Positions 26,656 to 35,556 of a DNA stretch of 64,000 nucleotides are shown here, in pieces. Source of the stretch: an uncultured Oscillibacter sp. (lineage in GTDB: Bacteria > Bacillota > Clostridia > Oscillospirales > Oscillospiraceae); the NCBI GenBank assembly GCA_910589315.1, contig CAJUTB010000004.1:1-64000 (forward strand). Reading direction: 5' to 3'. Both the position numbers and the translations under genes were made by a program. Each line of letters opens with the position of its first letter. Positions within the stretch are counted from its first letter, which is position 1. The notes below the pieces were generated by a model. That model was not told the DNA's origin and made no database searches. It worked only from the letters and a program-made list of their open reading frames with translations.

Positions 26656-28917
26656 ATGCAAGCGTTGAAGGACCTGATTGCCAAGCTGTACGAGAAGGAC
26701 TGCGCCGCGTGTACAAACGAAGAATTGTACGCCGCGCTTCTGACGTATACGAAAGAACAGCTTGCCGGAAAGAGCCGTCCCGCGGCAAAAAAGCGGCTCT
26801 ATTATATCTCGGCGGAATTCCTGCTGGGCAAGCTGCTTTCCAACAACCTCATCAATCTGGGCATTTACGGTGAAGTTGCCGCGTTCCTGGCGGAAAACGG
26901 CAAGTCCCTGACGGAGATCGAGGACGTGGAGCCGGAGCCTTCCCTAGGCAACGGCGGACTGGGCCGTCTGGCGGCCTGCTTCCTGGATTCCATCGCCACA
27001 CTGGGCCTCCCCGGCGAGGGCATCGGACTGAATTATCATCTGGGGCTTTTTCAGCAGGTGTTCCAAAAGCATAAGCAGTGCGAGATTCCGAATCCCTGGA
27101 TTGAAAAAGAAAGCTGGCTGCTGCCCACCGGCGAGACGTTTACGGTGCCCTTCCGGGGCTTTTCGCTGAAATCCGTGCTGTATGATATGGACATTTCCGG
27201 CTATCAAAGCAGTCCCATCCGGCTGCACCTGTTTGATACGGAAATCGTGAACGAATCCATAGTGGAAAAGGGCATTTCCTTTGATAAACACGACATTCTG
27301 CACAATCTGACCCTGTTCCTCTATCCCGACGACAGCGACGCCGCCGGAAAACGCCTGCGGATCTATCAGCAATATTTCATGGTCAGCAGCGCGGCACAGT
27401 ACATTCTGCAAGAGGCTGAAAAACGGGGCTGTACGCTCCATGACCTGCCGGAATATGCCGTGGTGCAGATTAACGACACCCATCCCAGCATGGTGATTCC
27501 GGAATTTATCCGCCTCCTGACGGCCCGTGGGATTTCCTTCGAGGAGGCAAGTTCCATCGTATCCAAGGTCTGCGCCTATACGAACCATACCATTATGGCG
27601 GAGGCCCTGGAAAAATGGCCGGTTTCCGATCTGGAGGACGCCGTGCCCCAGCTGGTGCCCATCATTCAAAGGCTGGACGCCGCTATGAAAGAAAAATATC
27701 CGGACAGCAAAGAACTGGCCATCATCGACGAGAAAACGGACCTCGTCAACATGGCTCACATGGACATTCATTACGGCTTTTCCATCAACGGCGTAGCCGC
27801 GCTGCATACGGATATTCTGAAAACCAGCACCCTCAAGGCGTTTTACGACGTATATCCCGAGAAGTTCAACAACAAGACCAACGGCATTACCTTCCGCCGC
27901 TGGCTGCTGGCCTGCAACCAGCCCCTGACAGAATTCATCGCCTCCCTGATTGGCGAGGACTTCAAGAAGGATGCCTTTGCGCTGGAGCGGCTGCTGGACT
28001 ACCAGGATGACCCGGCGGTTTTGAGCCGTCTTCTGGAAATCAAGGCCGGGGCCAAGGCGGCGTGCCGGGACTTCATCCTGCAAAATACCGGCGTGGATGT
28101 GGACGTGTCCAGCGTGTTCGACATCCAGAGCAAACGGCTGCACGAGTACAAACGCCAGCAGCTCAACGCGCTGTATATCATTCATAAATACCTGGAAATC
28201 AAAGAGGGGAAACTGCCCGCACAGCCGGTCACTTACATTTTCGGCGCGAAGGCCGCCCCCGCCTATACGATTGCCAAGGATATCATCCATCTGATTCTCT
28301 GCCTTCAGGAGCTGATCCAGAATGACCCGGAGGTCTCGCCGTACATGAAAGTGGTTATGGTGGAAAACTATAACGTAACGGCGGCGGAAAAGCTCATCCC
28401 CGCCTGTGATGTGTCCGAACAGATTTCCCTGGCGTCCAAGGAGGCCAGCGGCACCGGCAACATGAAATTCATGCTCAACGGAGCCGTGACCCTGGGCACC
28501 CTCGACGGCGCAAACGTCGAGATCCGCGACCTGGTGGGCGGCGAAAACATTTATATTTTCGGGCAGTCCAGCCAGGAGGTCATTGCCCACTATGACGCGG
28601 AGGACTACAAGGCCAAGGAATACTATAAAAAGGACCCGGAGCTTCGCCGCTGCGTGGACTTCATCACCGGCCCGGAAATCCTGGCGATTGGAAGCCGCCT
28701 GGAGCTGAAACGCCTGCACAAGGAACTGGCGGGCAAGGATTACTTTATGACCTTCCCGGATTTCCAAGCCTACGTTGAAACGAAAGACCGCGCGCTTGCC
28801 GATTACGGCGACCGGACGGTTTGGGCAAAGAAGATGCTGGTAAACATTGCAAAATCCGGCTTTTTCTCCTCGGACCGGACCATCCGGCAGTATAACGAGG
28901 ATATCTGGCGCCTGTAA
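26656..28917 (+). CDS. glgP: Glycogen/alpha-glucan phosphorylase
   Basis: A 753-residue PLP enzyme that releases glucose 1-phosphate from glycogen. Conserved blocks are PSLGNGGLGRLAACFLDS, VQINDTHPSM and the PLP-site region KEASGTGNMKFMLNGA with the lysine in GNMKF. It is shorter at the N-terminus than animal or E. coli enzymes, as is usual for clostridial forms that lack most of the allosteric region. AAGGGAGAA precedes the ATG. It is a single gene with its own promoter and terminator; other glycogen genes are not nearby. Confidence 0.96.
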   Translation: MQALKDLIAKLYEKDCAACTNEELYAALLTYTKEQLAGKSRPAAKKRLYYISAEFLLGKLLSNNLINLGIYGEVAAFLAENGKSLTEIEDVEPEPSLGNGGLGRLAACFLDSIATLGLPGEGIGLNYHLGLFQQVFQKHKQCEIPNPWIEKESWLLPTGETFTVPFRGFSLKSVLYDMDISGYQSSPIRLHLFDTEIVNESIVEKGISFDKHDILHNLTLFLYPDDSDAAGKRLRIYQQYFMVSSAAQYILQEAEKRGCTLHDLPEYAVVQINDTHPSMVIPEFIRLLTARGISFEEASSIVSKVCAYTNHTIMAEALEKWPVSDLEDAVPQLVPIIQRLDAAMKEKYPDSKELAIIDEKTDLVNMAHMDIHYGFSINGVAALHTDILKTSTLKAFYDVYPEKFNNKTNGITFRRWLLACNQPLTEFIASLIGEDFKKDAFALERLLDYQDDPAVLSRLLEIKAGAKAACRDFILQNTGVDVDVSSVFDIQSKRLHEYKRQQLNALYIIHKYLEIKEGKLPAQPVTYIFGAKAAPAYTIAKDIIHLILCLQELIQNDPEVSPYMKVVMVENYNVTAAEKLIPACDVSEQISLASKEASGTGNMKFMLNGAVTLGTLDGANVEIRDLVGGENIYIFGQSSQEVIAHYDAEDYKAKEYYKKDPELRRCVDFITGPEILAIGSRLELKRLHKELAGKDYFMTFPDFQAYVETKDRALADYGDRTVWAKKMLVNIAKSGFFSSDRTIRQYNEDIWRL

Positions 28918-28924
28918 AAAACGA

Positions 28925-28957
28925 AAGGCTGGAGGCATTGCCTCCAGCCTTTTTTCA
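28925..28957 (+). terminator. Terminator of glgP
   Basis: Stem AAGGCTGGAGGC / GCCTCCAGCCTT with a 3-base loop and a T-run. Confidence 0.94.
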
Positions 28958-29018
28958 ATATTCGAACAATCTGCCGGTTCTTTTCACAAAAGAATCTCCT
29001 GGAATTTCCGGTTTTGTA

Positions 29019-29047
29019 TTGCATTCTGACGAAAAACAGCGTATAAT
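29019..29047 (+). promoter_or_regulatory. Promoter of the 5'-nucleotidase gene
   Basis: TTGCAT (29019-29024) and TATAAT (29042-29047) spaced 17 bp. Confidence 0.85.
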
Positions 29048-29099
29048 AAAATTCTCCCAGAATATAGCAGAGGGAGGAATTTGAAAAGGAGGGTACATA

Positions 29100-31169
29100 A
29101 TGCGAAAACTCGTCACAAAGCGTCTCCTGACCCTGGCGCTGGCTGTCGTTATGGTAGTCAGTCTGGCAACCCCCGCATATGCGGCAGAGAGCAAAACCAT
29201 TACCATTTTGCAAACCAGCGACCTGCATGGCATGGTCAACCCCTTCGACTATGCCTCCAACAAGGAAACCAGCACCAGCCTGGCGCACGCCGCCGCCATC
29301 ATCCGGGAGGAGCGGGAAAAAGATCCCGATCTGCTCCTGATCGACACCGGCGACACCACCCAGGCGAACTACATCCAGGAATTCCTGGCGGACGAGCCGA
29401 ATCCCATCATTGACGCCATGAATTATCTGGACTATGATGCCTGGACCCTGGGAAATCATGAGTTCAACTTCGGCTTCAACTACGTGACCAAGGAAATCAA
29501 GGAATTTGAAGGCGTTACCCTGGGCGGCAACTTCTACAAGGACGGCAAGCGTTGGATTGACGCCTATCACATCTTCGAGGTGGACGGCGTGAAGGTGGCC
29601 GTTTTTGGCATTGACGCGCCCCATATTCCCCAGTGGGAAAAATCCGACCCCACCCACTATGACAACATGACCTTTACCACGCCCATGGAGGAGACCGGTA
29701 AAATCCTCGACGAGCTGGAAGGCAAGGCTGATGTGATCATTGGCAGCGTCCACTACGGCCTTGAGGGCGAGTATGGCGTGGAAGGCATGAAGGCCGTTGC
29801 GGAGAAGTACGGCGACCGCATCGACGCCCTGTTCATCGGCCATGCCCACTCCAAAGTGGAGGAGACCATTGGCGGCATCCCCGTGCTGGAACCCGGTTCC
29901 AATGCACAGTATGTCGGCAAAGTCACCCTCACCCTGACGGAGAAAGACGGCGGCTGGGACGTGGAGAAGGCCGAAGGCGTGCTTCTGGACTGCTCGGCAG
30001 TGACCCCCGACCCGGAATTCACCGCCCGCTACAAGAGCCTGCATGAAAAGAGCCTCGCGCTGGCGTCCAAGGAAGTGGGCACCGTGGGCGAGACCTTCCT
30101 GGACCCCATTGAGTTCCTGCCCGGAATCCCGGTGGCGATCATCCAGGACAACCCCATCACCGATCTGGTGAACGAGGTACAGATGAAGGAATCCGGCGCG
30201 GACGTTTCTCTGGCGGCGTTGTTTGATTCCACCTCCAACCTTCAGGAAGGCCCCTTCCTGCACCGGGACAGCGTGAAGATTTACAAGTATGACAACACGC
30301 TTTACGCGGTGAAAGTCACCGGCAAGCAGCTCAAGGACATCATGGAGCGTCAGGCGGGCGGCTTCTTCAACCAGTATCAGCCCGGTGACGTGACCATCAG
30401 CTTCCGCCCGGACGTTCGGATGTACAACTATGACGAGTTTGCGGGCGTCAACTATGAGATTGACATCTCCAAGCCCGAGGGCTCCCGCATTCAGAACGTC
30501 ACCTACAAGGGCGAAGCCCTGAGCGACACCCAGGAATTGGTTCTGGCGCTGAATAACTACCGTTACGGCGGCCTTGTTTCCGCGGGCCTGATTAACGAGG
30601 CGGACGTGGTGTACGAAGGCGGCGCGGTCCGGGATATGATCACGGAGTATGTGGCGGCTCTGGACGGTCCCCTGATGCCTGCGTGTGACAACAACTGGAA
30701 AATTGTCGGCGCGGACCTGGACGATCCCCAGAAGGACCTGATTTATGAGATGGTCCGTTCCGGCGAACTGAGCGTACCCACCTCCGAGGATGGCCGTACG
30801 CCCAACGTGGCGGCGTTGAACGGTCCCGCGCTGCGTGCGGCCGGCGTGCTGCCCGCACTGGAAACGGAACCCGCTCCCGAGCCCGCCCCCGAACCTGCTC
30901 CCGAGCCGGCCCCCGCACCGGAGGAAACCACCCCCGTGGAGAGCAACGAGGGCAACGAGGAGCCTGCTCCTGCGGAGTCCAACACCCCCGCCGTCCCCGT
31001 GGACGGCACGACCTACACGGTCAAGTCCGGCGACTGTCTGTGGAGCATTGCCCAGCAGTTCTACGGAACGGGCCGTGAATGGAATGTGATTTACCAGGCC
31101 AACAAGAACGTCGTGAAGAACGCAGACGAGCTTCAGGTCGGCATGGTTCTGGTCATTCCGGCGAAATAA
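29100..31169 (+). CDS. Secreted 5'-nucleotidase family metallophosphatase with LysM domain
   Basis: A 689-residue exported protein. A signal peptide (about 1-27, ending ATPAYAA) is followed by a calcineurin-like phosphatase domain with ILQTSDLHG, DTGDTTQ, LGNHEF and GHAHSK metal motifs. A 5'-nucleotidase C-terminal substrate domain covers about residues 340-540. A Pro-Ala-Glu linker (repeats of PEPA, about 595-615) leads to a C-terminal LysM domain (TYTVKSGDCLWSIAQQFYG) that would bind peptidoglycan. It should dephosphorylate nucleotides or UDP-sugars at the cell surface for salvage. GGAGGG precedes the ATG. It stands as a single gene. Confidence 0.93.
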   Translation: MRKLVTKRLLTLALAVVMVVSLATPAYAAESKTITILQTSDLHGMVNPFDYASNKETSTSLAHAAAIIREEREKDPDLLLIDTGDTTQANYIQEFLADEPNPIIDAMNYLDYDAWTLGNHEFNFGFNYVTKEIKEFEGVTLGGNFYKDGKRWIDAYHIFEVDGVKVAVFGIDAPHIPQWEKSDPTHYDNMTFTTPMEETGKILDELEGKADVIIGSVHYGLEGEYGVEGMKAVAEKYGDRIDALFIGHAHSKVEETIGGIPVLEPGSNAQYVGKVTLTLTEKDGGWDVEKAEGVLLDCSAVTPDPEFTARYKSLHEKSLALASKEVGTVGETFLDPIEFLPGIPVAIIQDNPITDLVNEVQMKESGADVSLAALFDSTSNLQEGPFLHRDSVKIYKYDNTLYAVKVTGKQLKDIMERQAGGFFNQYQPGDVTISFRPDVRMYNYDEFAGVNYEIDISKPEGSRIQNVTYKGEALSDTQELVLALNNYRYGGLVSAGLINEADVVYEGGAVRDMITEYVAALDGPLMPACDNNWKIVGADLDDPQKDLIYEMVRSGELSVPTSEDGRTPNVAALNGPALRAAGVLPALETEPAPEPAPEPAPEPAPAPEETTPVESNEGNEEPAPAESNTPAVPVDGTTYTVKSGDCLWSIAQQFYGTGREWNVIYQANKNVVKNADELQVGMVLVIPAK

Positions 31170-31192
31170 GCGAAGTTTATAGATATTGGCAG

Positions 31193-31227
31193 GGGCCGTC
31201 CGCCGTTGGCGGGCGGTCCTTTTTTGT
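31193..31227 (+). terminator. Terminator of the 5'-nucleotidase gene
   Basis: Stem GGGCCGTCCGCC / GGCGGGCGGTCC followed by TTTTTT. Confidence 0.9.
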
Positions 31228-31288
31228 CCGAGCATCTTCCAGAAAAAGGGATTCCCATAAAATATCTACAAAAAAACGGCTTTCTGTC

Positions 31289-31318
31289 TTGTCAATTCCG
31301 GCGTTTTAATAGTATAAT
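31289..31318 (+). promoter_or_regulatory. Promoter of the DUF342-CheX-CheY unit
   Basis: TTGTCA (31289-31294) and TATAAT (31313-31318), spaced 18 bp. Confidence 0.75.
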
Positions 31319-31372
31319 AGGACTGAGTAAAAATCCACATTATGCGATCTGCTTGGGAGAAGGTGTCAAACT

Positions 31373-33121
31373 ATGGTATTCAAATTTCCATTCCTGAAAA
31401 AGCTGTTTTCTCATTTGCCGCACCTGCCGAAGTCCAAAGGAAGCGAAGCTGCGCCGGAAGAAGCGGAGATGCGCGACGAGCCGTCCGCAACATCGCCGGC
31501 TTCCCAGCCGCCTCCGCCGCCGCCCAGGGATCTGGGGCTGGTGGACCTGGACGCCGATCATTCCCTTTTCGCGCTCTATACGCTGCGCCGCCGTCAGAGC
31601 ACGCAGCCGGTCTCGCAGCCGTATGTCCGGCTGGAAGCGGACGCCTTTGCGCCCAACGCGCTGGAACGGGAACGGGACCGCTTGAAAAAGGCGTTGACTG
31701 CGGCGGCCAACGCCCGCCTGAGCAAAGCCATGCCCAAGAAACCCAAGGAGGCGAAAGAGGAGGAGGACGCGCCGCCGCCGCCCGTGCTGGACGCGCTGCC
31801 CTGGATATATGTTTCAAACGACAAGCTGTCGGCATGGATGCTGGTGTTTCCGCCGGTGGGCGAGGGCCGGGAGCTGGACCAGGAGCTGATGGACCATGCC
31901 CTGAAGGACAGCGGCGTGACCTTCGGGCTGGACGAGGCCCTTCTGGTCCGCATTCCAAAGGACAAAGAACGGTATTTCAAACTGTTTTGTGCGGCGCGGG
32001 GCCGCCCCGCTGTGGACGGGGAAAACGGCAAAGTGATTGAACGCTTTGCGCGGAAGGTGGAGAAGCATTTCCAGGTGGACGAATATGACCGGGTGGATTA
32101 CACGAATCTGAATCTGGTGCAGAACGTGGGGAAGGGAGACGAAATCTGCACGCTGGTCCCGCCAACCCAGGGCCAGCCAGGGAAAAACGTTCTGGGCCAA
32201 GAACTCCCCGCCAAGGACGGCCGCAAGGCCCAGCTTCCCAAGGGCAGTAACACCGAAATCAGCGAGGACGGCCTGAGCCTCATTGCGTCCCAGGCAGGCA
32301 ACGTGGAATTTACGGGCCGGACGTTCCAGGTGAAACCGGTGATGGAAATTGACGGCGACGTGGACTACTCCACCGGCAACATCAATTTCCTGGGGGACGT
32401 ACATATCCAGGGCGACGTGTGCAGCGGGTTCCTGGTCCGGGCCATGGGGAATATCCACATTGACGGCGTGGTGTCCGGCGGTTCCGTGGAGGCCGGCGGC
32501 GATTTGGTCGTAGCGAAAGGAATTTTGGGCGGCGAGCAGACTACCATCCGGGTACACCGCAATATTTTTGCGAAGTATCTGGAAAACTGCCGGGTTTATG
32601 TCCGGGAGAACTTGCAGACGGACTGTATTATTAACAGCGAGGTATTCAGCGACGGTACGGTAGAAGTGAACTCCGGCCGGGGGACCATCATGGGCGGCCG
32701 GGTTTGGGCGGCGCGGAAAATCGTTGCCAAAATCGTCGGGTCCCGGTCTGAGGTAGCGACACAGATCACCCTGGGGGGCCTGCCCTGTTCGGACTCTGAA
32801 CGGGAGGAGCTGCTTGAGCAGCTGGCCCGTCAGGAGGAGGAGCTGAAGAAAATCGAGCTTCAGCCGGAGAGTCCCGGCAAAGCCGGGCGCATTACCCGTG
32901 CGCGGATGAAGCTCTCCGGGGACCGGATGCGGCTGGAACAGCTGGAACGGGACCTGGCAAGCCTGCGGGACAGCATGAAAAAGCAGGGCAGCGGGCGCAT
33001 GGAGTGCGGCATCGTCTACCCTGGAACGGAAATCACCATTGGAGAAGCGATGCTCCGCGTGCGGCATGAAACACAGCAGTGCATTGCGGCATTGATTGCG
33101 GGGGAAGTGCATTTGACGTAG
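31373..33121 (+). CDS. DUF342 (FapA-like) protein
   Basis: A 582-residue protein of the DUF342/FapA family. The N-terminal 130 residues are proline- and charge-rich and probably disordered. The DUF342 core includes PPTQGQPGKNVLGQELPAKDGR and a right-handed beta-helix-like stretch (DGDVDYSTGNINFLGDVHIQG, repeated short turns to about residue 450). A coiled coil (EREELLEQLARQEEELKKIE) follows. Vibrio FapA controls polar flagellar gene output; in Clostridia the role is not settled. The next two genes, CheX-like and CheY-like, start 17 and 19 bp downstream, so the three form one operon that suggests a signalling role. No flagellar genes are near. Confidence 0.88.
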   Translation: MVFKFPFLKKLFSHLPHLPKSKGSEAAPEEAEMRDEPSATSPASQPPPPPPRDLGLVDLDADHSLFALYTLRRRQSTQPVSQPYVRLEADAFAPNALERERDRLKKALTAAANARLSKAMPKKPKEAKEEEDAPPPPVLDALPWIYVSNDKLSAWMLVFPPVGEGRELDQELMDHALKDSGVTFGLDEALLVRIPKDKERYFKLFCAARGRPAVDGENGKVIERFARKVEKHFQVDEYDRVDYTNLNLVQNVGKGDEICTLVPPTQGQPGKNVLGQELPAKDGRKAQLPKGSNTEISEDGLSLIASQAGNVEFTGRTFQVKPVMEIDGDVDYSTGNINFLGDVHIQGDVCSGFLVRAMGNIHIDGVVSGGSVEAGGDLVVAKGILGGEQTTIRVHRNIFAKYLENCRVYVRENLQTDCIINSEVFSDGTVEVNSGRGTIMGGRVWAARKIVAKIVGSRSEVATQITLGGLPCSDSEREELLEQLARQEEELKKIELQPESPGKAGRITRARMKLSGDRMRLEQLERDLASLRDSMKKQGSGRMECGIVYPGTEITIGEAMLRVRHETQQCIAALIAGEVHLT

Positions 33122-33137
33122 GAGAAAGGGAGGCTTT

Positions 33138-33620
33138 ATGGATCGGGCAATGTCTCAAAAACGACTGGCGCAGGTATTCGACGAAGTTGCCCGGGAGGTG
33201 ACGGAACGGGCGTCGGGGATTCGCCTGCTGGAGAGCGGGACGAAACTGGCCGGGGAACTGTGTACAGTTTACACATCGTTTCAGCGGGGCTACCGGACCG
33301 GCGTGTCCCTGTGCGCGGAACGGTCCCTCTTTACCCGGTTGACCCAGAGAATGATGCAGACAGAGGAGGTCTCTCCCCAGGAGGTGGAGGAATTTTCCAG
33401 AGAATATTTCAACGCCCTGTGTGGTCGCATTGTGTCCCAGATGTACCCGGAGACGAAGATTCCGGCCCGGTTTGACCGACCGTCGTTCCATGAAGGACGT
33501 TATAGCCCAAGGGGCCGGCAGAAGCATTTTTCCATTCGTTATACCAGCGACGGCGCAGGAAACGCAGAGCTGGTTCATCATTTACAAGATATGGAGGCGG
33601 CAGATACGCTGCCCGAATAG
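33138..33620 (+). CDS. CheX-like chemotaxis phosphatase-family protein
   Basis: A 160-residue protein resembling the CheC/CheX fold. The central part (EVSPQEVEEFSREYFNALCG) matches the family helix that normally holds E-x2-N phosphatase residues; here the candidate pair is within EEFSREYFN, so activity is uncertain. GGGAGG lies before the ATG. It stands between a DUF342 gene and a single-domain response regulator, and the likely partner is that regulator, whose phosphate it could remove. This pairing is inference from position. Confidence 0.7.
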   Translation: MDRAMSQKRLAQVFDEVAREVTERASGIRLLESGTKLAGELCTVYTSFQRGYRTGVSLCAERSLFTRLTQRMMQTEEVSPQEVEEFSREYFNALCGRIVSQMYPETKIPARFDRPSFHEGRYSPRGRQKHFSIRYTSDGAGNAELVHHLQDMEAADTLPE

Positions 33621-33638
33621 AAAGGAAAGGGATGCCTT

Positions 33639-34004
33639 ATGGGAAAGCGGCTTATGATTGTGGACGATTCCTGCGCAATCGAGCTGCAAATCCGTCAGCT
33701 TTTGGAGGGAACGGAATTTGACGTGGTGGGCTACTGCCCGGACGGAGAGACGGCCATTGAACGCTATGCCAAGCTGAAGCCGGACCTTGTGACGATGGAC
33801 ATTATCATGCCCGGCATCGATGGTCTGGAAGCGGCCCAGGCGATTTTGGAGGAACACCCGAACGCCCGGATTGTGATGATCTCCTCTCTGGCCTACGACG
33901 GCACAATTCATGAGGCGGAGGCCATTGGCGCAAAGGGATTTCTGGCGAAGCCCTTTTCGGAGGAAGATCTGATTGACACGCTGCGCAGTGCGCTGAAAGA
34001 CTAA
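33639..34004 (+). CDS. CheY-like single-domain response regulator
   Basis: A 121-residue receiver domain without an output domain. The acidic pocket is in MIVDDSC, the phospho-acceptor aspartate in VTMDIIMPGIDG, the switch serine in VMISSLAYDG and the lysine in FLAKPFSEED. GGAAAGGGA precedes the ATG. It is the last gene after DUF342 and CheX-like genes. A histidine kinase is not encoded nearby. Confidence 0.95.
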   Translation: MGKRLMIVDDSCAIELQIRQLLEGTEFDVVGYCPDGETAIERYAKLKPDLVTMDIIMPGIDGLEAAQAILEEHPNARIVMISSLAYDGTIHEAEAIGAKGFLAKPFSEEDLIDTLRSALKD

Positions 34005-34032
34005 AGAAACCTGATTTTTACAGGCAGTTTTC

Positions 34033-34063
34033 AAGACGGGCCGCATAGCTGCGGACCCGTCTT
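34033..34063 (+). terminator. Hairpin after the CheY-like gene
   Basis: Imperfect stem AAGACGGG / CCCGTCTT with inner GCA/TGC pairs; no strong T-run. Confidence 0.5.
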
Positions 34064-34100
34064 GCGCCGTTGACAAAAGAGAGAAACGAAGGGATTTTTT

Positions 34101-34994
34101 ATGAACTATAAAGACAGCTTTCATCCATATGCATGGGTATCCATTTTTTTCTGGTCGCTGACCGCTGTTCTGACGCGCCTTGCCCTGCAATATTTTTCCG
34201 CGTTTTCCCTGGGGTTTCTGCGCTATTTGATTGCGTCGGTGGTTTTGCTGGCGGTAGCTGCGCTGTACAAAATGAAGCCGCCTCGGCCCAAAGACCTTCT
34301 GTGGTTTCTGGCCTCCGGCGGCACGGGATTCTTTTTGTATATGATTGCGTACAATCAGGGACAAGCCGTTGTAACGGCTGCTACGGGAAGCGTGGTAATT
34401 GCTATGGCACCGGTTCTGACGGCGTTGCTGACCTGGCTTATTTACCGCGAAAAAATACGGCCGCATCAATGGGCGGCGGTTTTTATAGAATTTGCGGGCG
34501 TGGCGGTTCTTACGCTGATGAACGGTGTGTTTTCGGTCAATAGGGGACTTTTCTGGCTGTTTTTCGCGGCGTTGTCTCTGAGCATTTATAATCTGCTTCA
34601 GCGGAAGCTGACAAAAACCTATGACAGTTTGCAGACGGCTGCTTACAGCATTTTTTTCGGAACGCTGCTGCTGGCGGTGTTTGCGCCGGAATCCTTTCAG
34701 GCCCTTCGCCACGCGCCTGCCATTCAGTGGTTTTACCTGCTTATTCTGGGCGTTGGAGCCAGCGCGATTGCCTATGTCTCTTGGGCGAAGGCGTTTTCAA
34801 AGGCGAAGCAGACCTCCCAGGTCAGCAATTATATGTTTATTACGCCGCTGCTGACCAGCGTTCTCGGGTTTCTGCTGGCGGGAGAAGTGCCGGACCGCGG
34901 AACGTTGATTGGCGGTGGGATCATCATGACCGGCGTGTTGATTTTCAACTTCGGCGGGATGCTGTTCGGTCCGGCAGAGCGGAAGAAAACCTGA
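34101..34994 (+). CDS. EamA/DMT-superfamily transporter
   Basis: A 297-residue membrane protein with ten predicted hydrophobic segments in two EamA repeats (residues about 10-140 and 150-290). The family exports or imports small metabolites; the substrate cannot be told. The loop between the halves has NLLQRKLTKTYDS. It is a single gene closed by a bidirectional terminator. GAAGGGA precedes the ATG. Confidence 0.92.
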   Translation: MNYKDSFHPYAWVSIFFWSLTAVLTRLALQYFSAFSLGFLRYLIASVVLLAVAALYKMKPPRPKDLLWFLASGGTGFFLYMIAYNQGQAVVTAATGSVVIAMAPVLTALLTWLIYREKIRPHQWAAVFIEFAGVAVLTLMNGVFSVNRGLFWLFFAALSLSIYNLLQRKLTKTYDSLQTAAYSIFFGTLLLAVFAPESFQALRHAPAIQWFYLLILGVGASAIAYVSWAKAFSKAKQTSQVSNYMFITPLLTSVLGFLLAGEVPDRGTLIGGGIIMTGVLIFNFGGMLFGPAERKKT

Positions 34995-35040
34995 CGCCGC
35001 GGTCCGAAAAACGGATTTTCGATTGATTCTGTGAAAAAAA

Positions 35041-35073
35041 TCAAACGTCCGGCATATGCCGGACGTTTTTTCA
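35041..35073. terminator. Bidirectional terminator between the transporter and ylmC
   Basis: Stem AAACGTCCGGCAT / ATGCCGGACGTTT followed by T-runs on both strands. Confidence 0.92.
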
Positions 35074-35355
35074 TAGGTTTCGCCGCCGCTGACGTTCCAA
35101 TTTGGGGTCCCGCCGCTGGAAGGGTTTGTCAATCAGGATGATATCGCCGCCAATCCGCTGGATGCAGTCCCAGGGAATATAATACTCCTCCCCGCGTCCG
35201 AACAGACCGAAAAAGCGGGCCGGGCCATAGACGATAATAGCAATCACCTGCCCTTCCGGTATCCGAATGTCAGCGTCCGCCACAAATCCGAGGCGGGTGC
35301 CGTCGTTGATGTTGATGACTTCCTTCCGCCGGAAGTCCCGGAATCTGCATTGCAT
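35071..35355 (-). CDS. YlmC/YmxH-family PRC-barrel protein
   Basis: A 94-residue protein with one PRC-barrel domain (MQCRFRDFRRKEVININDGT). I start at 35355 because AGAGGTGA lies 6 bases upstream; the frame extends 49 codons farther without support. B. subtilis YmxH/YlmC proteins are sporulation-associated and often next to sporulation sigma factors, which fits the divergent sigG. The domain contains WDCIQRIGGDIILI near the end, typical of the family. The molecular role is unknown. Confidence 0.88.
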   Translation of the reverse strand: MQCRFRDFRRKEVININDGTRLGFVADADIRIPEGQVIAIIVYGPARFFGLFGRGEEYYIPWDCIQRIGGDIILIDKPFQRRDPKLERQRRRNL

Positions 35356-35556
35356 GGCCGTCACCTCTCTGGGAAAACCTATGCAATTTGGAAGCTGTCC
35401 TATGCATGGCGGAGATTGTCTGAAAAGGGTCTCCCCACAATCTGACAAAAGCTGTCCGTATAGGAAAAAACGCCTTCGGAAATACTGTCTTTGAAGCGGC
35501 AAAGCGGCGGGAAACGCCGCAGGCCGCCGGGGAAGTATTCATGAGGGGGCGGTCTT

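Noticed and set aside
30870..30935. Short tandem repeat as a possible CRISPR or phase-variation tract
   Set aside because: It encodes the Pro-Glu-Ala linker of the 5'-nucleotidase and has no spacer structure.
28803..31235. A minus-strand frame of 810 codons opposite the 5'-nucleotidase
   Set aside because: Antisense shadow; the plus-strand protein has signal peptide, metal motifs and LysM.
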